The notes under the pieces are model-generated. The model was given only the letters and a program-made list of their open reading frames with translations, did not search any database and had not been told where the DNA came from. This document shows, in pieces, positions 17,257-25,125 of a stretch of 25,125 nt of DNA (the stretch's first letter is position 1; each line of letters begins with the position of its first letter). Where the stretch lies: contig CAJZFM010000001.1 in assembly GCA_915070235.1 (NCBI GenBank), positions 1-25,125 on the forward strand, written 5' to 3'. The DNA is from an uncultured Capnocytophaga sp. GTDB taxonomy: Bacteria > Bacteroidota > Bacteroidia > Flavobacteriales > Flavobacteriaceae. The position numbers and the translations under genes are program-made.

Positions 17257-19164
17257 ATGATGAGAAAAATTTTACTAATCCTTGCTTTGATTATGACTTA
17301 TAATACGCAAGCACAACAACCTCTCACTCCTGAGAAATTATGGGAATTGCATCGGGTAAGTAGCATCGGGCTAACACCTGATAAAAAACAAGTCTTACTG
17401 AGTGTTACCACTCCCAATGTGGCTGAAAATTCCTTCAAAAAGGAGTTTTACAAATTGGACATCGGTGGAGGCAAGCTCATTCCTATTACCCAAGAACAGT
17501 TGGACAACCTCACCATTAAGTACAATGCGGACAAAACGCTTAAGCTCATACATAAGGAAGTAAAACTCCGCCCTGTCTTAGGTAAGGACTTCTATAAGGA
17601 ATTGGACAAATCCACAGGAAAAGTGTATGAGGGCTTAGACCATCGTCATTGGGACAAGTGGAACGAAGGGGCTTACAACCATGTGTTTATTGAAAAAATA
17701 TCCAATGGTACCCAAACCGATATTATGCAAGGCTTGCCTTATTACTGCCCTCAGATGCCCTCCGGCGGAGAGGAAGACTACATATGGAGCAACGATGGTA
17801 AAAAGGTTCTCTATGTAACCAAAGCCAAAGTAGGTACTGATTATGTGGTAAGTACCAATACCGACATCTATCAGTATGATATAGAAAGTAAGAAAACAAC
17901 CAACCTCACCGAGGGTATGATGGGCTATGATACCCACCCTTCTTTTAGCAAAGACGGTGTTTTGGCTTGGCTAAGCATGAAGGAGGACGGCAACGAAGCG
18001 GATAAGAATGACCTATATATCCTCCACGAGGGTAATAGGATCAACCTTACTGCCTCTTGGGACAATACCGTTTTTAGCTACATTTGGAGCAATGACGGAA
18101 AGAAAATCTACTTTACCGCGGCTACCCAAGGTACCCAGCAACTCTTTGAAATAGAGCCTTTTGCTAAGAACCCTACTCCTAAGCAACTCACCAAAGGGGT
18201 CTTTGATATAAGTGATATCTTAGGCCAATCAGGCGACCTCTTAGTGGTTTCTCGTAATGATATGAATAGAGCCACCGAGATATATACTGTCAATCTCAAA
18301 GGACGTAAAGCGCCCTTGGACGTAAAACAACTCTCTCATATCAACGATGACCTCTATAAGAACATAGCCAAGTGCCCTGTAAAAGAGCGTACTATAAAAA
18401 CCACCGATGGCAAGGATATGCTCGCTTGGGTTATCTATCCACCCGATTTCTCTCCTAAAAAGAAATACCCTACCCTACTCTATTGCGAGGGGGGACCTCA
18501 ATCGGCACTAACTCAGTTCTACAGTTTCCGCTGGAACCTCCAACTGATGGCCTCTCAGGGTTATATTGTCATCGCTCCTAACCGCCGTGGTATGCCAGGA
18601 CACGGAGTGGCTTGGAATGCCGAAATTAGTGGCGACTGGGGCGGACAGGTGATGAAAGATTATTTAGCTGCCATTGACGATATTGCCAAAGAGCCTTATG
18701 TGGATACTTCTCGCTTGGGTGCTGTTGGGGCTAGCTATGGAGGATATTCTGTATATTACTTGGCTGGTATCCACAACAAGCGTTTTAAGACCTTTATTGC
18801 CCACTGTGGGGTATTCAATACCAAGAGTATGTATGGTACCACTGAAGAGATCTTCTTCAACCGACATGAGTTCGGAGGAGATTATTGGGATAAAGGTAAT
18901 GCCACAGCTCAAAAGGCCGTTACCGAGTTTAACCCTATAGAGAAAGTTGAGGCATGGGATACACCTATTCTCATCATTCATGGCGGCAAGGACTATCGTG
19001 TCCCTGAAGAACAAGGCTTCCAAGCCTTCACCGCTGCCCAGCTCAGAGGAATCAAGAGCAAGCTCCTCTACTTCCCCGACGAAAACCACTGGGTACTACA
19101 ACCTCAGAATGCCCTTCTTTGGCAACGTACCTTCTTTGGCTGGCTCAAAGAAACCCTCAAATAA
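17257..19164 (+). CDS. S9 family prolyl-oligopeptidase-type serine peptidase
   Basis: Exported peptidase of the prolyl oligopeptidase/dipeptidyl peptidase IV clan, 635 residues. A signal peptide (MMRKILLILALIMTYNTQAQ, cut after about residue 20) sends it to the periplasm. An N-terminal beta-propeller covers about 25-380, with repeated WSNDGKK blades. The alpha/beta-hydrolase domain from about 400 has Ser493 in GASYGG, Asp579 in GGKDYRVP and His611 in DENHW, the full catalytic triad in the expected order. Two adjacent ATGs (17257 and 17260) are both possible starts. It may trim dipeptides or act as an acylaminoacyl peptidase; this cannot be told from sequence alone. It stands alone, 56 bases after dnaJ, with a strong terminator behind. 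Confidence 0.93.
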   Translation: MMRKILLILALIMTYNTQAQQPLTPEKLWELHRVSSIGLTPDKKQVLLSVTTPNVAENSFKKEFYKLDIGGGKLIPITQEQLDNLTIKYNADKTLKLIHKEVKLRPVLGKDFYKELDKSTGKVYEGLDHRHWDKWNEGAYNHVFIEKISNGTQTDIMQGLPYYCPQMPSGGEEDYIWSNDGKKVLYVTKAKVGTDYVVSTNTDIYQYDIESKKTTNLTEGMMGYDTHPSFSKDGVLAWLSMKEDGNEADKNDLYILHEGNRINLTASWDNTVFSYIWSNDGKKIYFTAATQGTQQLFEIEPFAKNPTPKQLTKGVFDISDILGQSGDLLVVSRNDMNRATEIYTVNLKGRKAPLDVKQLSHINDDLYKNIAKCPVKERTIKTTDGKDMLAWVIYPPDFSPKKKYPTLLYCEGGPQSALTQFYSFRWNLQLMASQGYIVIAPNRRGMPGHGVAWNAEISGDWGGQVMKDYLAAIDDIAKEPYVDTSRLGAVGASYGGYSVYYLAGIHNKRFKTFIAHCGVFNTKSMYGTTEEIFFNRHEFGGDYWDKGNATAQKAVTEFNPIEKVEAWDTPILIIHGGKDYRVPEEQGFQAFTAAQLRGIKSKLLYFPDENHWVLQPQNALLWQRTFFGWLKETLK

Positions 19165-19198
19165 GTATTCAATAGTTTGCATGGTATAATTGTAATGA

Positions 19199-19232
19199 AA
19201 GAAGCCAAAATCCGTGGATTTTGGCTTCTTCT
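19199..19232. terminator. Bidirectional intrinsic terminator
   Basis: AAGAAGCCAAAATC (19199-19212) and GATTTTGGCTTCTT (19217-19230) form a perfect 14-base stem with loop CGTG. T-rich sequence follows on both strands. It sits between the convergent S9 peptidase and CBS-domain genes and can serve both. Confidence 0.85.
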
Positions 19233-19255
19233 TGTCTCCTATGATAAGGCGATTC

Positions 19256-19672
19256 TTAGTACTGCTCTAACAGATACTTGATAAGATCGGTAGTGGTAAG
19301 CATACCTACCAAGTTTCCATTTTCAGTAACAGGCAAGGCGTGGAAAGTTTGCCCTGCAAGTATCTCTGCGGCTTCCTTGATAGTAGTATCAGGAGAGATA
19401 GAAAGCGGTACCTTGGCCATTACTTGTGGAATGGTGAACATATCATACACTACACTATCCACATGCTTTTCGTCATCAGAAAGGTCAGCAAAACTGATAC
19501 GCAATAAGTCAGTAAGGCTTAGTACCCCTACGAGCTTATGTCCTTCCACTACAGGAATATGACGAATGTGGTGCTTTTTGAACAATGCCTCTGCCTCATA
19601 CAAGGTCTTAGTAGGGTCTATTGTTACTATGTCCTTGGACATAATCTGGGAAACGGGAACTCTTTGTTTCAT
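19256..19672 (-). CDS. CBS-domain pair protein
   Basis: A small cytosolic protein (138 residues) made only of two CBS domains, about 5-60 (VSQIMSKDIVTIDPTKTLYEAEALFKKHHIRHIPVVEGHKLVGVLSLTDLL) and 78-138 (MAKVPLSISPDTTIKEAAEILAGQTFHALPVTENGNLVGMLTTTDLIKYL). CBS pairs bind adenosine nucleotides such as AMP, ATP or S-adenosylmethionine and sense energy state. No enzymatic or membrane domain is attached, so its partner is unknown. It has its own promoter (TAACTTTG, minus strand) and is followed by the bidirectional terminator. Confidence 0.92.
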   Translation of the reverse strand: MKQRVPVSQIMSKDIVTIDPTKTLYEAEALFKKHHIRHIPVVEGHKLVGVLSLTDLLRISFADLSDDEKHVDSVVYDMFTIPQVMAKVPLSISPDTTIKEAAEILAGQTFHALPVTENGNLVGMLTTTDLIKYLLEQY

Positions 19673-19709
19673 ATCTTTATAATATTTATTAATAGCTTCT
19701 TTTGCACTA

Positions 19710-19743
19710 CAAAGTTAATAAAAAATATTTGAATTATAGCAAA
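19710..19743 (-). promoter_or_regulatory. Promoter for the CBS-domain gene
   Basis: On the minus strand, TAACTTTG (19710-19717) is a full match to TAnnTTTG, 37 bases before the start codon. TTTG (19740-19743) lies 22 bases upstream of it, slightly longer than the usual spacing. Confidence 0.6.
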
Positions 19744-19790
19744 AAATCCATTTTTATTTTCCGTTTTTTCTTCGTATATTTGCATCTTGT

Positions 19791-19854
19791 AGGTAAAAAA
19801 TAAAGGATAAAAAGTAAAACCCATTACCTCTTTCTTACCCTCTACTTTTTACCT
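19791..19854 (-). terminator. Putative stem-loop terminator after pcm
   Basis: AGGTAAAAAATA (19791-19802) and TACTTTTTACCT (19843-19854) pair with one mismatch. AAAAAGTA (19809-19816) offers an alternative 8-base pairing with 19843-19850. The right arm overlaps the pcm stop codon. T-rich sequence lies inside and after the structure on the minus strand. GC content is low, so strength is doubtful. Confidence 0.4.
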
Positions 19855-20511
19855 AATTTTCGATTGTACATTCTCCAGCATAGGTACAAACCCAAAGGTT
19901 CCATATTCCTCTTTGTTAAACTCATTGGCCGAAAGGCGTGTAAAAACGGTCATAATCTGCTCGCCTTTCCCTATAGGGATTACTAGTCGCCCTCCGATCT
20001 TCAGTTGTACCAGCAATTCCATAGGTACCTCTGGCGCCCCCGCAGTTACCAAAATACGGTCATAAGGTGCTTGTTCTATATAACCCTTATAGCCGTCCCC
20101 AAAAATCATTTTTTTAGGCATATAACCCATTCGCTCCAATAGAAGTTTGGTCTTCTTGAAGAGCTCTTGTTGCCTTTCTATCGTATAGAGCTCTACCTTG
20201 AGTAGCACCAATACGGCCGACTGATAACCACTTCCTGTACCTATCTCAAGCACTTTCTGTCTTGGTTGTACTTGTAACAACTCCGTTTGGAATGCTACTG
20301 TATGAGGGCGAGAAATCGTCTGATCTGCTCCTATAGGAAAGGCTATATCCTGATAGGCTCTTTCTTCAAAAACACTATCTAAAAACAAATGTCGGGGAAT
20401 GGTTCTAATGGCTTGTAATACCTTTTCATCAGAGATCGGGTACTGCGGACGCTCTGAAAGCTGTCGCGCTAAAAGATTTCGCATCCCTTGATGTCTTGCT
20501 GTATCCTTCAT
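19849..20511 (-). CDS. pcm: Protein-L-isoaspartate O-methyltransferase
   Basis: Repair enzyme that methylates isoaspartyl residues in aged proteins using S-adenosylmethionine; class I methyltransferase fold, 220 residues. Visible family motifs are the pre-motif QTISRPH at 64-70, motif I VLEIGTGSGY at 87-96 that binds S-adenosylmethionine, FGDGYKGY as the post-II region, and YDRILVTAGAPEVPMELLVQLKIGGRLVIPIG. The ATG at 20511 lies directly at the edge of an intergenic repeat array; no promoter consensus is visible there, so it may be expressed by read-through from the AsmA-like gene 115 bases upstream. No signal peptide, so cytosolic. Confidence 0.94.
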   Translation of the reverse strand: MKDTARHQGMRNLLARQLSERPQYPISDEKVLQAIRTIPRHLFLDSVFEERAYQDIAFPIGADQTISRPHTVAFQTELLQVQPRQKVLEIGTGSGYQSAVLVLLKVELYTIERQQELFKKTKLLLERMGYMPKKMIFGDGYKGYIEQAPYDRILVTAGAPEVPMELLVQLKIGGRLVIPIGKGEQIMTVFTRLSANEFNKEEYGTFGFVPMLENVQSKIR

Positions 20512-20622
20512 TTCTAATGATTAATGCCAATAATGATTAATGCCAATAATGATCAATGATTAATAGCCATTAAATCACTGACTATTAATCATTGAACATT
20601 AATCATTAATCATTAATTATTG
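20512..20622. repeat. Intergenic GATTAATGCCAATAAT repeat array
   Basis: The whole spacer between the AsmA-like gene and pcm consists of GATTAATGCCAATAAT, GATCAATG, ATTGAACATT and ATTAATC units. Positions 20515-20549 are an exact 35-base reverse complement of 12089-12123, and a second block near 20590-20613 matches the other part of the 12.05 kb array in inverted orientation. Very low GC, non-coding. Confidence 0.85.
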
Positions 20623-20626
20623 ATTT

Positions 20627-23227
20627 TTATTCTTTCTTCTTAAACAGCCCGTCCAAGAGGTTGTTTACTGCTTTTTTAGCTTGGTCTTTAGGAGCTTGTT
20701 GTTGGGTTTTGGTGGTATCGGCAGGGTTAGCTTGTGTTTTACCACCTATGATCTTGCCCAAAGCATCTGTGGCTTTGTTCATAGCTTCTCCTCCTATCTT
20801 CTCGGTAATCTTGTTAGTTACCTCATTGGTTACCTTATCCATTACCTTGTCTGTTAGCTGATTGGCTTGTGCTTTGGCTACCTGTAGGGCAAGATTATTT
20901 ACCACCTGCTTCATATCGGTAGAGACTTGTGGTTTGGTAAAGTTACCTCCCATATTCACATTCACTGGAATATCCCCCAACTTCTGCTGCTCGGTAGCGG
21001 TGAGCTTAGCCAATAGAGCCGAAGCATCTGGCCCGAGCATCTTAGCAGGTACATTGAAAGTCAGCTTGTAGTCCATTGTTTGGTCAAAACCATGGGTTCC
21101 TGCTACATTGATAGTACTACCATTCCACTTGATAGCAAAAGGTTTTACTACCACACGACCATTTTCAAAGGTTACATTGGCCTTAAGATCTTTAAGATTG
21201 AGCTTAGAAAGGTTCAGTTGAGTGAACTGTGAATCCAAAGCTGAAACTAATGGAGATGTACCTTTCACATGGCTATCCAATAGGGAGGCAGAAAGGCTTC
21301 CTGAGAGCGAATTAATATCGGGAGTGAGCTCTGGAGTGAGCTTTCCTGTTACATTAATCTTAGAGCTAAAGAATCCTTCTACCACCTTGGCAATAGGCAT
21401 GATCTTCTTAAGCATTTCTATCTGAGAGAAAGACTCCGTAACATTGAGCTTGGTCATATCTAAATCTACAGCAAAAGTGGAGGTATCTCCCTTGGTGGAT
21501 ACGCTTCCTGTGACGGCTGTTTTTCCTCCAAATATATCAGTCTGCAAGTTCTGTAGGCTTACTTTTTCGTCCTTGATAATAAGCTTACCTGAGACATTAG
21601 AAAGATTGAGCTTGTCATAAAGTACAGTCTTTGCTTTGGCATCGAGGGTACAATCTAAGAAAGCAGGAATTTTGATAGAAGCTACTGTGGTAGAGGTATT
21701 TGTAGTGGCAGGCTTGGTCTCAGCGGGTTTTTCTTCCTCTTGCTTAGGGGTTTCCGCTGGCGTATCGGTTTGCATAAAGTCACCCACATCTATATGGTTG
21801 GAGGCCAAGGAGAAGTTCCCTTTGAGCACTTCATTGCGCAAAGTAAAGCCATAGAAGTTTTCCAAAGTTCCCTTGATATTAAAGTCGGTCTTACCTGTCT
21901 TAGCATCCAGCTCGGTAAGCTCTATCTTAGCGTTATTGAAGGAAAGCCCTGCTTTGTTGATATGGAAAGGCTGTAGGAAGCCTGCCCCAGAATAGACAAA
22001 CTTTTCCAAAGAGGCATGTCCAGAGTTACGAATACGTTCGTAGGCTTGTTTTTCTACCGACGCCATATCAAAGGAGGTTGTTACATCGGCCTTGAGGATT
22101 CCCTTTAGGTCTAAATCCATCTGTACAGGATAGGCTTTTTGGATATTCTCCAAGTTGATAGTCCCTTTGAGGTCTGCATCCACAAGCATATTGCCTGTAA
22201 GGTTCCTTAAAAGGGCTTTTGCAGAGAAAGCATCTTGGTCTATCGTAAAAGCAAAACGATTGATATTCACATAAGTATCTTCCAATTTCTCAGTATCGTT
22301 GCCTATCTTGACATCTATATCAATATTCTTAACCGACTTAGGCAGAGACGGATACTTGAAAGACGCATTATTGGAGAGCATACGAATATCCAACTTAGGA
22401 ATAGTCGTAGGGGTATATTTGCCCGCTACCTTTCCGTTGATCGTAAATTCGCCTGTTGTCTGTACCCCCTCTATACTCTTGGTATAAGCGGCAGGAATTA
22501 GGTCTAAACAGTTCTTAAAGGTGGTCTTAGGCGTCTTAAAACTCAGGTCATAGAGCTGGCCATCGTCTAAGAGTTGTACAAAGCCATCAAAATTAAGCTC
22601 TAAGTCATTTAGCTTTAGCGTATTGTCCTTTAGGGTATATTTTTGCTGATTAAGGTCTATACCCAAGATAGCATCAAGGGTCACCACATTGTTGCGCAAA
22701 AAGGCCGTACCATCAGAAGCAAAAGACAATTTAAGCGATGTAGTAGTCTCTAAATCAAGCACTTGATTTGCAAAGTTTCCTTTTCCTTTGTGATAAAGAC
22801 TATCTACTATTACACTTATTTTAGAGCCATCTTCCTTAAAAGTAAAGCGCAGATTATCAATACTATACTCTTTTAAGTCAAGAGAGAAATTATTAGGCTC
22901 CTCACTCTCTGGAGTATCCGAGGTGCTTTTAGCAATGTCAAAGTTACCTTTTCCTGCTTCATTTATACGCACATTCACCACTGCATCGGCTATGGAAAAA
23001 CCAAGGAGTTTGTAAGGTTCATCGTCTTTCTTAAAGAGAATGTCCTTAAGATTCACCTTTGCAGAGAAATTACCCACATAGGCCAAGGTATCTCCCTCAA
23101 AAGGGGCGTTGTTAATCACCTTCAGTCCGCCCACTTCCACGGTTGCATTGGGGAAGTTCTTGAACACACTGAGGGAGAAGTCCGTAAAGCTGATTTGTGC
23201 ATCCACACTTTCATTCACTTTTTCCAT
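20627..23227 (-). CDS. AsmA-like protein, N-terminus lost at an inter-species join
   Basis: Body of a Bacteroidota AsmA-family protein, one of the long beta-rich proteins held to the inner membrane by one N-terminal helix and linked in other bacteria to lipid or outer-membrane homeostasis. The readable 866 residues begin MEKVNESVDAQISFTDFSLSVFKNFPNATVEVGGLKV, which in complete homologues follows a membrane helix. That helix, roughly 30-40 residues, is missing. An acidic Pro/Thr linker lies at about 483-510 (AETPKQEEEKPAETKPATT). The AsmA C-terminal domain follows, ending with an amphipathic repeat (DKVMDKVTNEVTNKITEKIGG) and KKKE. The ATG, AGGAG site and TATAAT upstream have the character of the foreign flank, so this start is not the native one. 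Read as a 5'-truncated gene. Confidence 0.85.
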   Translation of the reverse strand: MEKVNESVDAQISFTDFSLSVFKNFPNATVEVGGLKVINNAPFEGDTLAYVGNFSAKVNLKDILFKKDDEPYKLLGFSIADAVVNVRINEAGKGNFDIAKSTSDTPESEEPNNFSLDLKEYSIDNLRFTFKEDGSKISVIVDSLYHKGKGNFANQVLDLETTTSLKLSFASDGTAFLRNNVVTLDAILGIDLNQQKYTLKDNTLKLNDLELNFDGFVQLLDDGQLYDLSFKTPKTTFKNCLDLIPAAYTKSIEGVQTTGEFTINGKVAGKYTPTTIPKLDIRMLSNNASFKYPSLPKSVKNIDIDVKIGNDTEKLEDTYVNINRFAFTIDQDAFSAKALLRNLTGNMLVDADLKGTINLENIQKAYPVQMDLDLKGILKADVTTSFDMASVEKQAYERIRNSGHASLEKFVYSGAGFLQPFHINKAGLSFNNAKIELTELDAKTGKTDFNIKGTLENFYGFTLRNEVLKGNFSLASNHIDVGDFMQTDTPAETPKQEEEKPAETKPATTNTSTTVASIKIPAFLDCTLDAKAKTVLYDKLNLSNVSGKLIIKDEKVSLQNLQTDIFGGKTAVTGSVSTKGDTSTFAVDLDMTKLNVTESFSQIEMLKKIMPIAKVVEGFFSSKINVTGKLTPELTPDINSLSGSLSASLLDSHVKGTSPLVSALDSQFTQLNLSKLNLKDLKANVTFENGRVVVKPFAIKWNGSTINVAGTHGFDQTMDYKLTFNVPAKMLGPDASALLAKLTATEQQKLGDIPVNVNMGGNFTKPQVSTDMKQVVNNLALQVAKAQANQLTDKVMDKVTNEVTNKITEKIGGEAMNKATDALGKIIGGKTQANPADTTKTQQQAPKDQAKKAVNNLLDGLFKKKE

Positions 23228-23233
23228 AATTTT
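23205..23233. other. Probable junction between two genomes
   Basis: Base composition, promoter type, ribosome-site type and codon choice all change here. To the left (the AsmA body) the sequence is flavobacterial. To the right are an AGGAG site, an extended -10, a U-tract terminator and an AT-rich typA. The exact base cannot be fixed because ATGGAAAAAGTG could fit both sides, which suggests a short shared stretch at the join. Confidence 0.8.
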
Positions 23234-23238
23234 CTCCT
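23234..23238 (-). promoter_or_regulatory. Strong Shine-Dalgarno site, foreign in type
   Basis: On the minus strand AAGAGGAGAAAATTATG places AGGAG 6 bases before the ATG at 23227. No other gene in the flavobacterial part has such a site; their leaders are A/T-rich. Confidence 0.8.
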
Positions 23239-23256
23239 CTTATAAATATTTTTACC

Positions 23257-23265
23257 ATTATACCA
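23257..23265 (-). promoter_or_regulatory. Extended -10 promoter (sigma-70 type)
   Basis: On the minus strand the sequence TGGTATAAT is a perfect extended -10. No good TTGACA lies 17 bases upstream. It follows the typA terminator and would drive whatever gene natively followed typA. Confidence 0.65.
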
Positions 23266-23266
23266 C

Positions 23267-23305
23267 AAAAAAAGAGTTATCACTTTAAATTTTGTAATAA
23301 CTCTT
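23267..23305 (-). terminator. Intrinsic terminator of typA
   Basis: On the minus strand AAGAGTTATTAC (complement of 23294-23305) pairs with GTGATAACTCTT (complement of 23272-23283), 12 bases with one G-U pair and a 10-base loop, followed by a run of T. It starts 11 bases after the typA stop. Confidence 0.85.
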
Positions 23306-23316
23306 CAATTAAATTT

Positions 23317-25125
23317 TTATTTATTAGTAGCAGACCAGTTTTTTCTTCTGTCTCCTTCTTTTAAAATTTTCTTTCTAAGTCTGATATTTGTAGGAGTAAC
23401 TTCTACAAGTTCATCTTCAGCAATGTAATCAAGTGCTTGTTCCAAAGTAAATTTTCTTGGAGTTGCGAGTTTAACTGCATCATCAGAACCAGCAGCTCTC
23501 ATATTTGTTAATTTTTTAGTTTTACAAACATTTACAACTAAATCATTTTCTCTATTATGTTCTCCAACTATCATTCCTTCATACACAGGAACGCCTGGGT
23601 CTAAGAATAAAGTTCCTCTATCTTGCAGGTTATTTAAAGCATAAGGAACAGTAACTCCTGGTTCAGTAGCTATTAAAACTCCCTTATTTCTTGTAGGAAT
23701 ATCTCCTTTATATTCTTCATAATCAAAGAATGAATGATTTAAAATTCCAGTTCCCTTAGTATCAGTTAAAAATTCATTTCTAAAACCAATAAGCCCTCTT
23801 GCAGGAACTTTAAATTCAAGTCTTGTATATCCATCTTGACCTGGAACCATAGAAACCATTTCTGCTTTTCTAACTCCCATCTTTTCAATTACAGTTCCTG
23901 TAAAACTATCATCAACATCAATTAAAGCAAGTTCAATAGGTTCTAATTTTTTTCCATCTTTTTCTTTAAATAAAACTCTTGGTTTAGAAACTTGCACTTC
24001 AAAACCTTCTCTTCTCATATTTTCAAGTAATATTGAAAGTTGAAGTTCTCCTCTTCCTTTTACAATAAATGAATCAGGTGAATCAGTTGCTTCTACTCTC
24101 ATACTAACATTTGTTTGAATTTCTTTTTGTAATCTATCCCAAATATGTCTTGAAGTTACAAATTTTCCTTCTTTTCCAACAAATGGAGAATCATTTACCA
24201 TAAATGTCATAGCAAGTGTTGGTTCATCAATATCAATTAGAGGTAATGCAACAGGCTCATTTATATCTGCCAATGTTTCTCCAATATCTATATCATCAAT
24301 ACCAGCAACACAAACTATATCTCCTGCTTCTGCTTCTTCTATTTCAACTCTTTTTAAACCTTCATAACCATATAGAACAGAAATTTTTCCTTTTACTTGT
24401 TTTCCATCTCTTTTTATTAACATTACATCTTGGTTTCTTTTTAAAGTTCCATTATGTATTCTTCCAACTGCTAATTTTCCGACATAGTTATCATAAGCAA
24501 TATTTGTTATTAAGAATTGAGCTGGTTTTGTAACATCTCCATCAGGGTCTTGAACATGCTCTAATATTGTTTCAAATAATGGTTGCATATCAGTATTTTC
24601 ATCTGTCAATTCTTTTCTAGCAAAACCTGCTTTTCCTGATGCATAAACTACAGGAAATTCAAGTTGATATTCATTGGCATTTAATTCTATAAATAAATCA
24701 TAAACCATATATAAAACATCTTCTGGTCTAGCATTAGGTTTATCAACTTTATTTACTACAACTATTGGTCTATGCCCTTGTTCTAATGCTTTTTTCAAAA
24801 CATATTTTGTTTGAGGCATAGGTCCTTCAAAAGCATCTACAAGTAAAAGAACAGAATCAACCATCTTCATAATTCTTTGTACTTCTCCACCAAAGTCAGC
24901 ATGTCCTGGTGTATCAACTATATTAATTTTATAGTCTTTATATCTAGCAGAAGCATTTTTAGAGAAAATAGTAATTCCTCTTTCTCTTTCAATATCATCT
25001 GAGTCCATAACTCTTTCTTCAACTTTTTCAAGTTCATGAGTTTTAAAAACTCCACCTTGTCTTAACAAGCAGTCTACAAGTGTAGTTTTTCCGTGGTCAA
25101 CGTGAGCAATAATTGCTATGTTTTT
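23317..25125 (-). CDS. typA: Ribosome-associated GTPase TypA/BipA, 5' end beyond the window
   Basis: Translational GTPase that binds the ribosome and helps 50S assembly under stress. The frame is open to the window edge: 602 codons are visible, beginning [25 protein letters not shown], and about 3-4 residues plus the start codon are missing. Full TypA is about 605 residues. GTPase motifs: G1 AHVDHGKT (25084-25107), G2 RERGITI, G3 [13 protein letters not shown]4 NKVDKP and G5 SGKAG. Domains II and III and the TypA-specific C-terminal domain ([19 protein letters not shown]...) follow and end [12 protein letters not shown] is near 30% and Arg is mostly AGA, unlike the rest of the window. It is not the expected flavobacterial typA, and looks Fusobacteriota-like. 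Confidence 0.95.
   Translation of the reverse strand, partial: KNIAIIAHVDHGKTTLVDCLLRQGGVFKTHELEKVEERVMDSDDIERERGITIFSKNASARYKDYKINIVDTPGHADFGGEVQRIMKMVDSVLLLVDAFEGPMPQTKYVLKKALEQGHRPIVVVNKVDKPNARPEDVLYMVYDLFIELNANEYQLEFPVVYASGKAGFARKELTDENTDMQPLFETILEHVQDPDGDVTKPAQFLITNIAYDNYVGKLAVGRIHNGTLKRNQDVMLIKRDGKQVKGKISVLYGYEGLKRVEIEEAEAGDIVCVAGIDDIDIGETLADINEPVALPLIDIDEPTLAMTFMVNDSPFVGKEGKFVTSRHIWDRLQKEIQTNVSMRVEATDSPDSFIVKGRGELQLSILLENMRREGFEVQVSKPRVLFKEKDGKKLEPIELALIDVDDSFTGTVIEKMGVRKAEMVSMVPGQDGYTRLEFKVPARGLIGFRNEFLTDTKGTGILNHSFFDYEEYKGDIPTRNKGVLIATEPGVTVPYALNNLQDRGTLFLDPGVPVYEGMIVGEHNRENDLVVNVCKTKKLTNMRAAGSDDAVKLATPRKFTLEQALDYIAEDELVEVTPTNIRLRKKILKEGDRRKNWSATNK

Noticed and set aside
19182..19190. 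TGGTATAAT on the plus strand, the same sequence as the -10 at 23257-23265
   Set aside because: It lies between a stop codon and a bidirectional terminator in the flavobacterial part, where promoters are of the TAnnTTTG type, and drives no gene; coincidence.
20512..20622. Promoter for pcm within the repeat array
   Set aside because: No TAnnTTTG or TTTG pair is visible on the minus strand there; expression by read-through or from an unrecognised promoter cannot be decided.
24216..24533. Plus-strand open frame (105 codons) opposite typA
   Set aside because: Leucine/glutamine/histidine-rich translation of an AT-rich antisense strand; typA on the other strand is clear.

Overview
The window reads as a chromosomal piece of an oral-type flavobacterium, most likely Capnocytophaga or a close relative, joined near its right end to about 1.9 kb from a different, AT-rich bacterium. 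Evidence for the first part (about 1-23,220): flavobacterial versions of Lon, Ffh, RpoN, PheS, GrpE and DnaJ; a SusB-type GH97 enzyme; promoter cores of the Bacteroidota type TAnnTTTG; A/T-rich leaders without Shine-Dalgarno sites; and intergenic arrays built from ATTAATC/GATTAAT units. Hand counts of single 60-base lines there gave about 42-55% GC. The right end (about 23,230-25,125, minus strand) carries typA with about 28-32% GC in two counted lines, AGA as the favoured arginine codon, a classical U-tract terminator, an extended TGGTATAAT -10 and a strong AGGAG ribosome site. This suggests a Fusobacteriota-like source (Fusobacterium/Leptotrichia); a low-GC Firmicute is not excluded.

Layout, left to right: lon; a 98-residue coiled-coil protein; ffh with a DUF2750 gene 10 bases behind it; a secreted protein of unknown function; rpoN with an ABC exporter half-transporter 4 bases behind it; a lipoprotein and a small membrane protein; a GH97 alpha-glucosidase; on the minus strand an MBL-fold hydrolase; diverging from it rpiB-pheS-yoaK-like; grpE-dnaJ; an S9 peptidase; then three minus-strand genes (CBS-domain protein, pcm, AsmA-like protein); and the foreign typA, cut by the window edge.

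Most genes are housekeeping, with a clear proteostasis theme (Lon, Ffh, GrpE/DnaJ, Pcm, S9 peptidase) but no sign that they form one system. There are no tRNA or rRNA genes, insertion sequences, CRISPR arrays or phage genes that I can see, and no gene-free stretch over 300 bases.

I found no convincing new defence or mobile system. The strongest signal is the inter-species join: the foreign promoter, ribosome site and ATG run in frame into an AsmA-like gene that has lost its N-terminal membrane anchor. This is most simply an assembly chimera. Second is a sigma-54-type GG-N10-GC element overlapping a normal Bacteroidota promoter before grpE-dnaJ, in a window that also holds rpoN. Third is a 35-base exact inverted repeat flanking an 8.4 kb segment.
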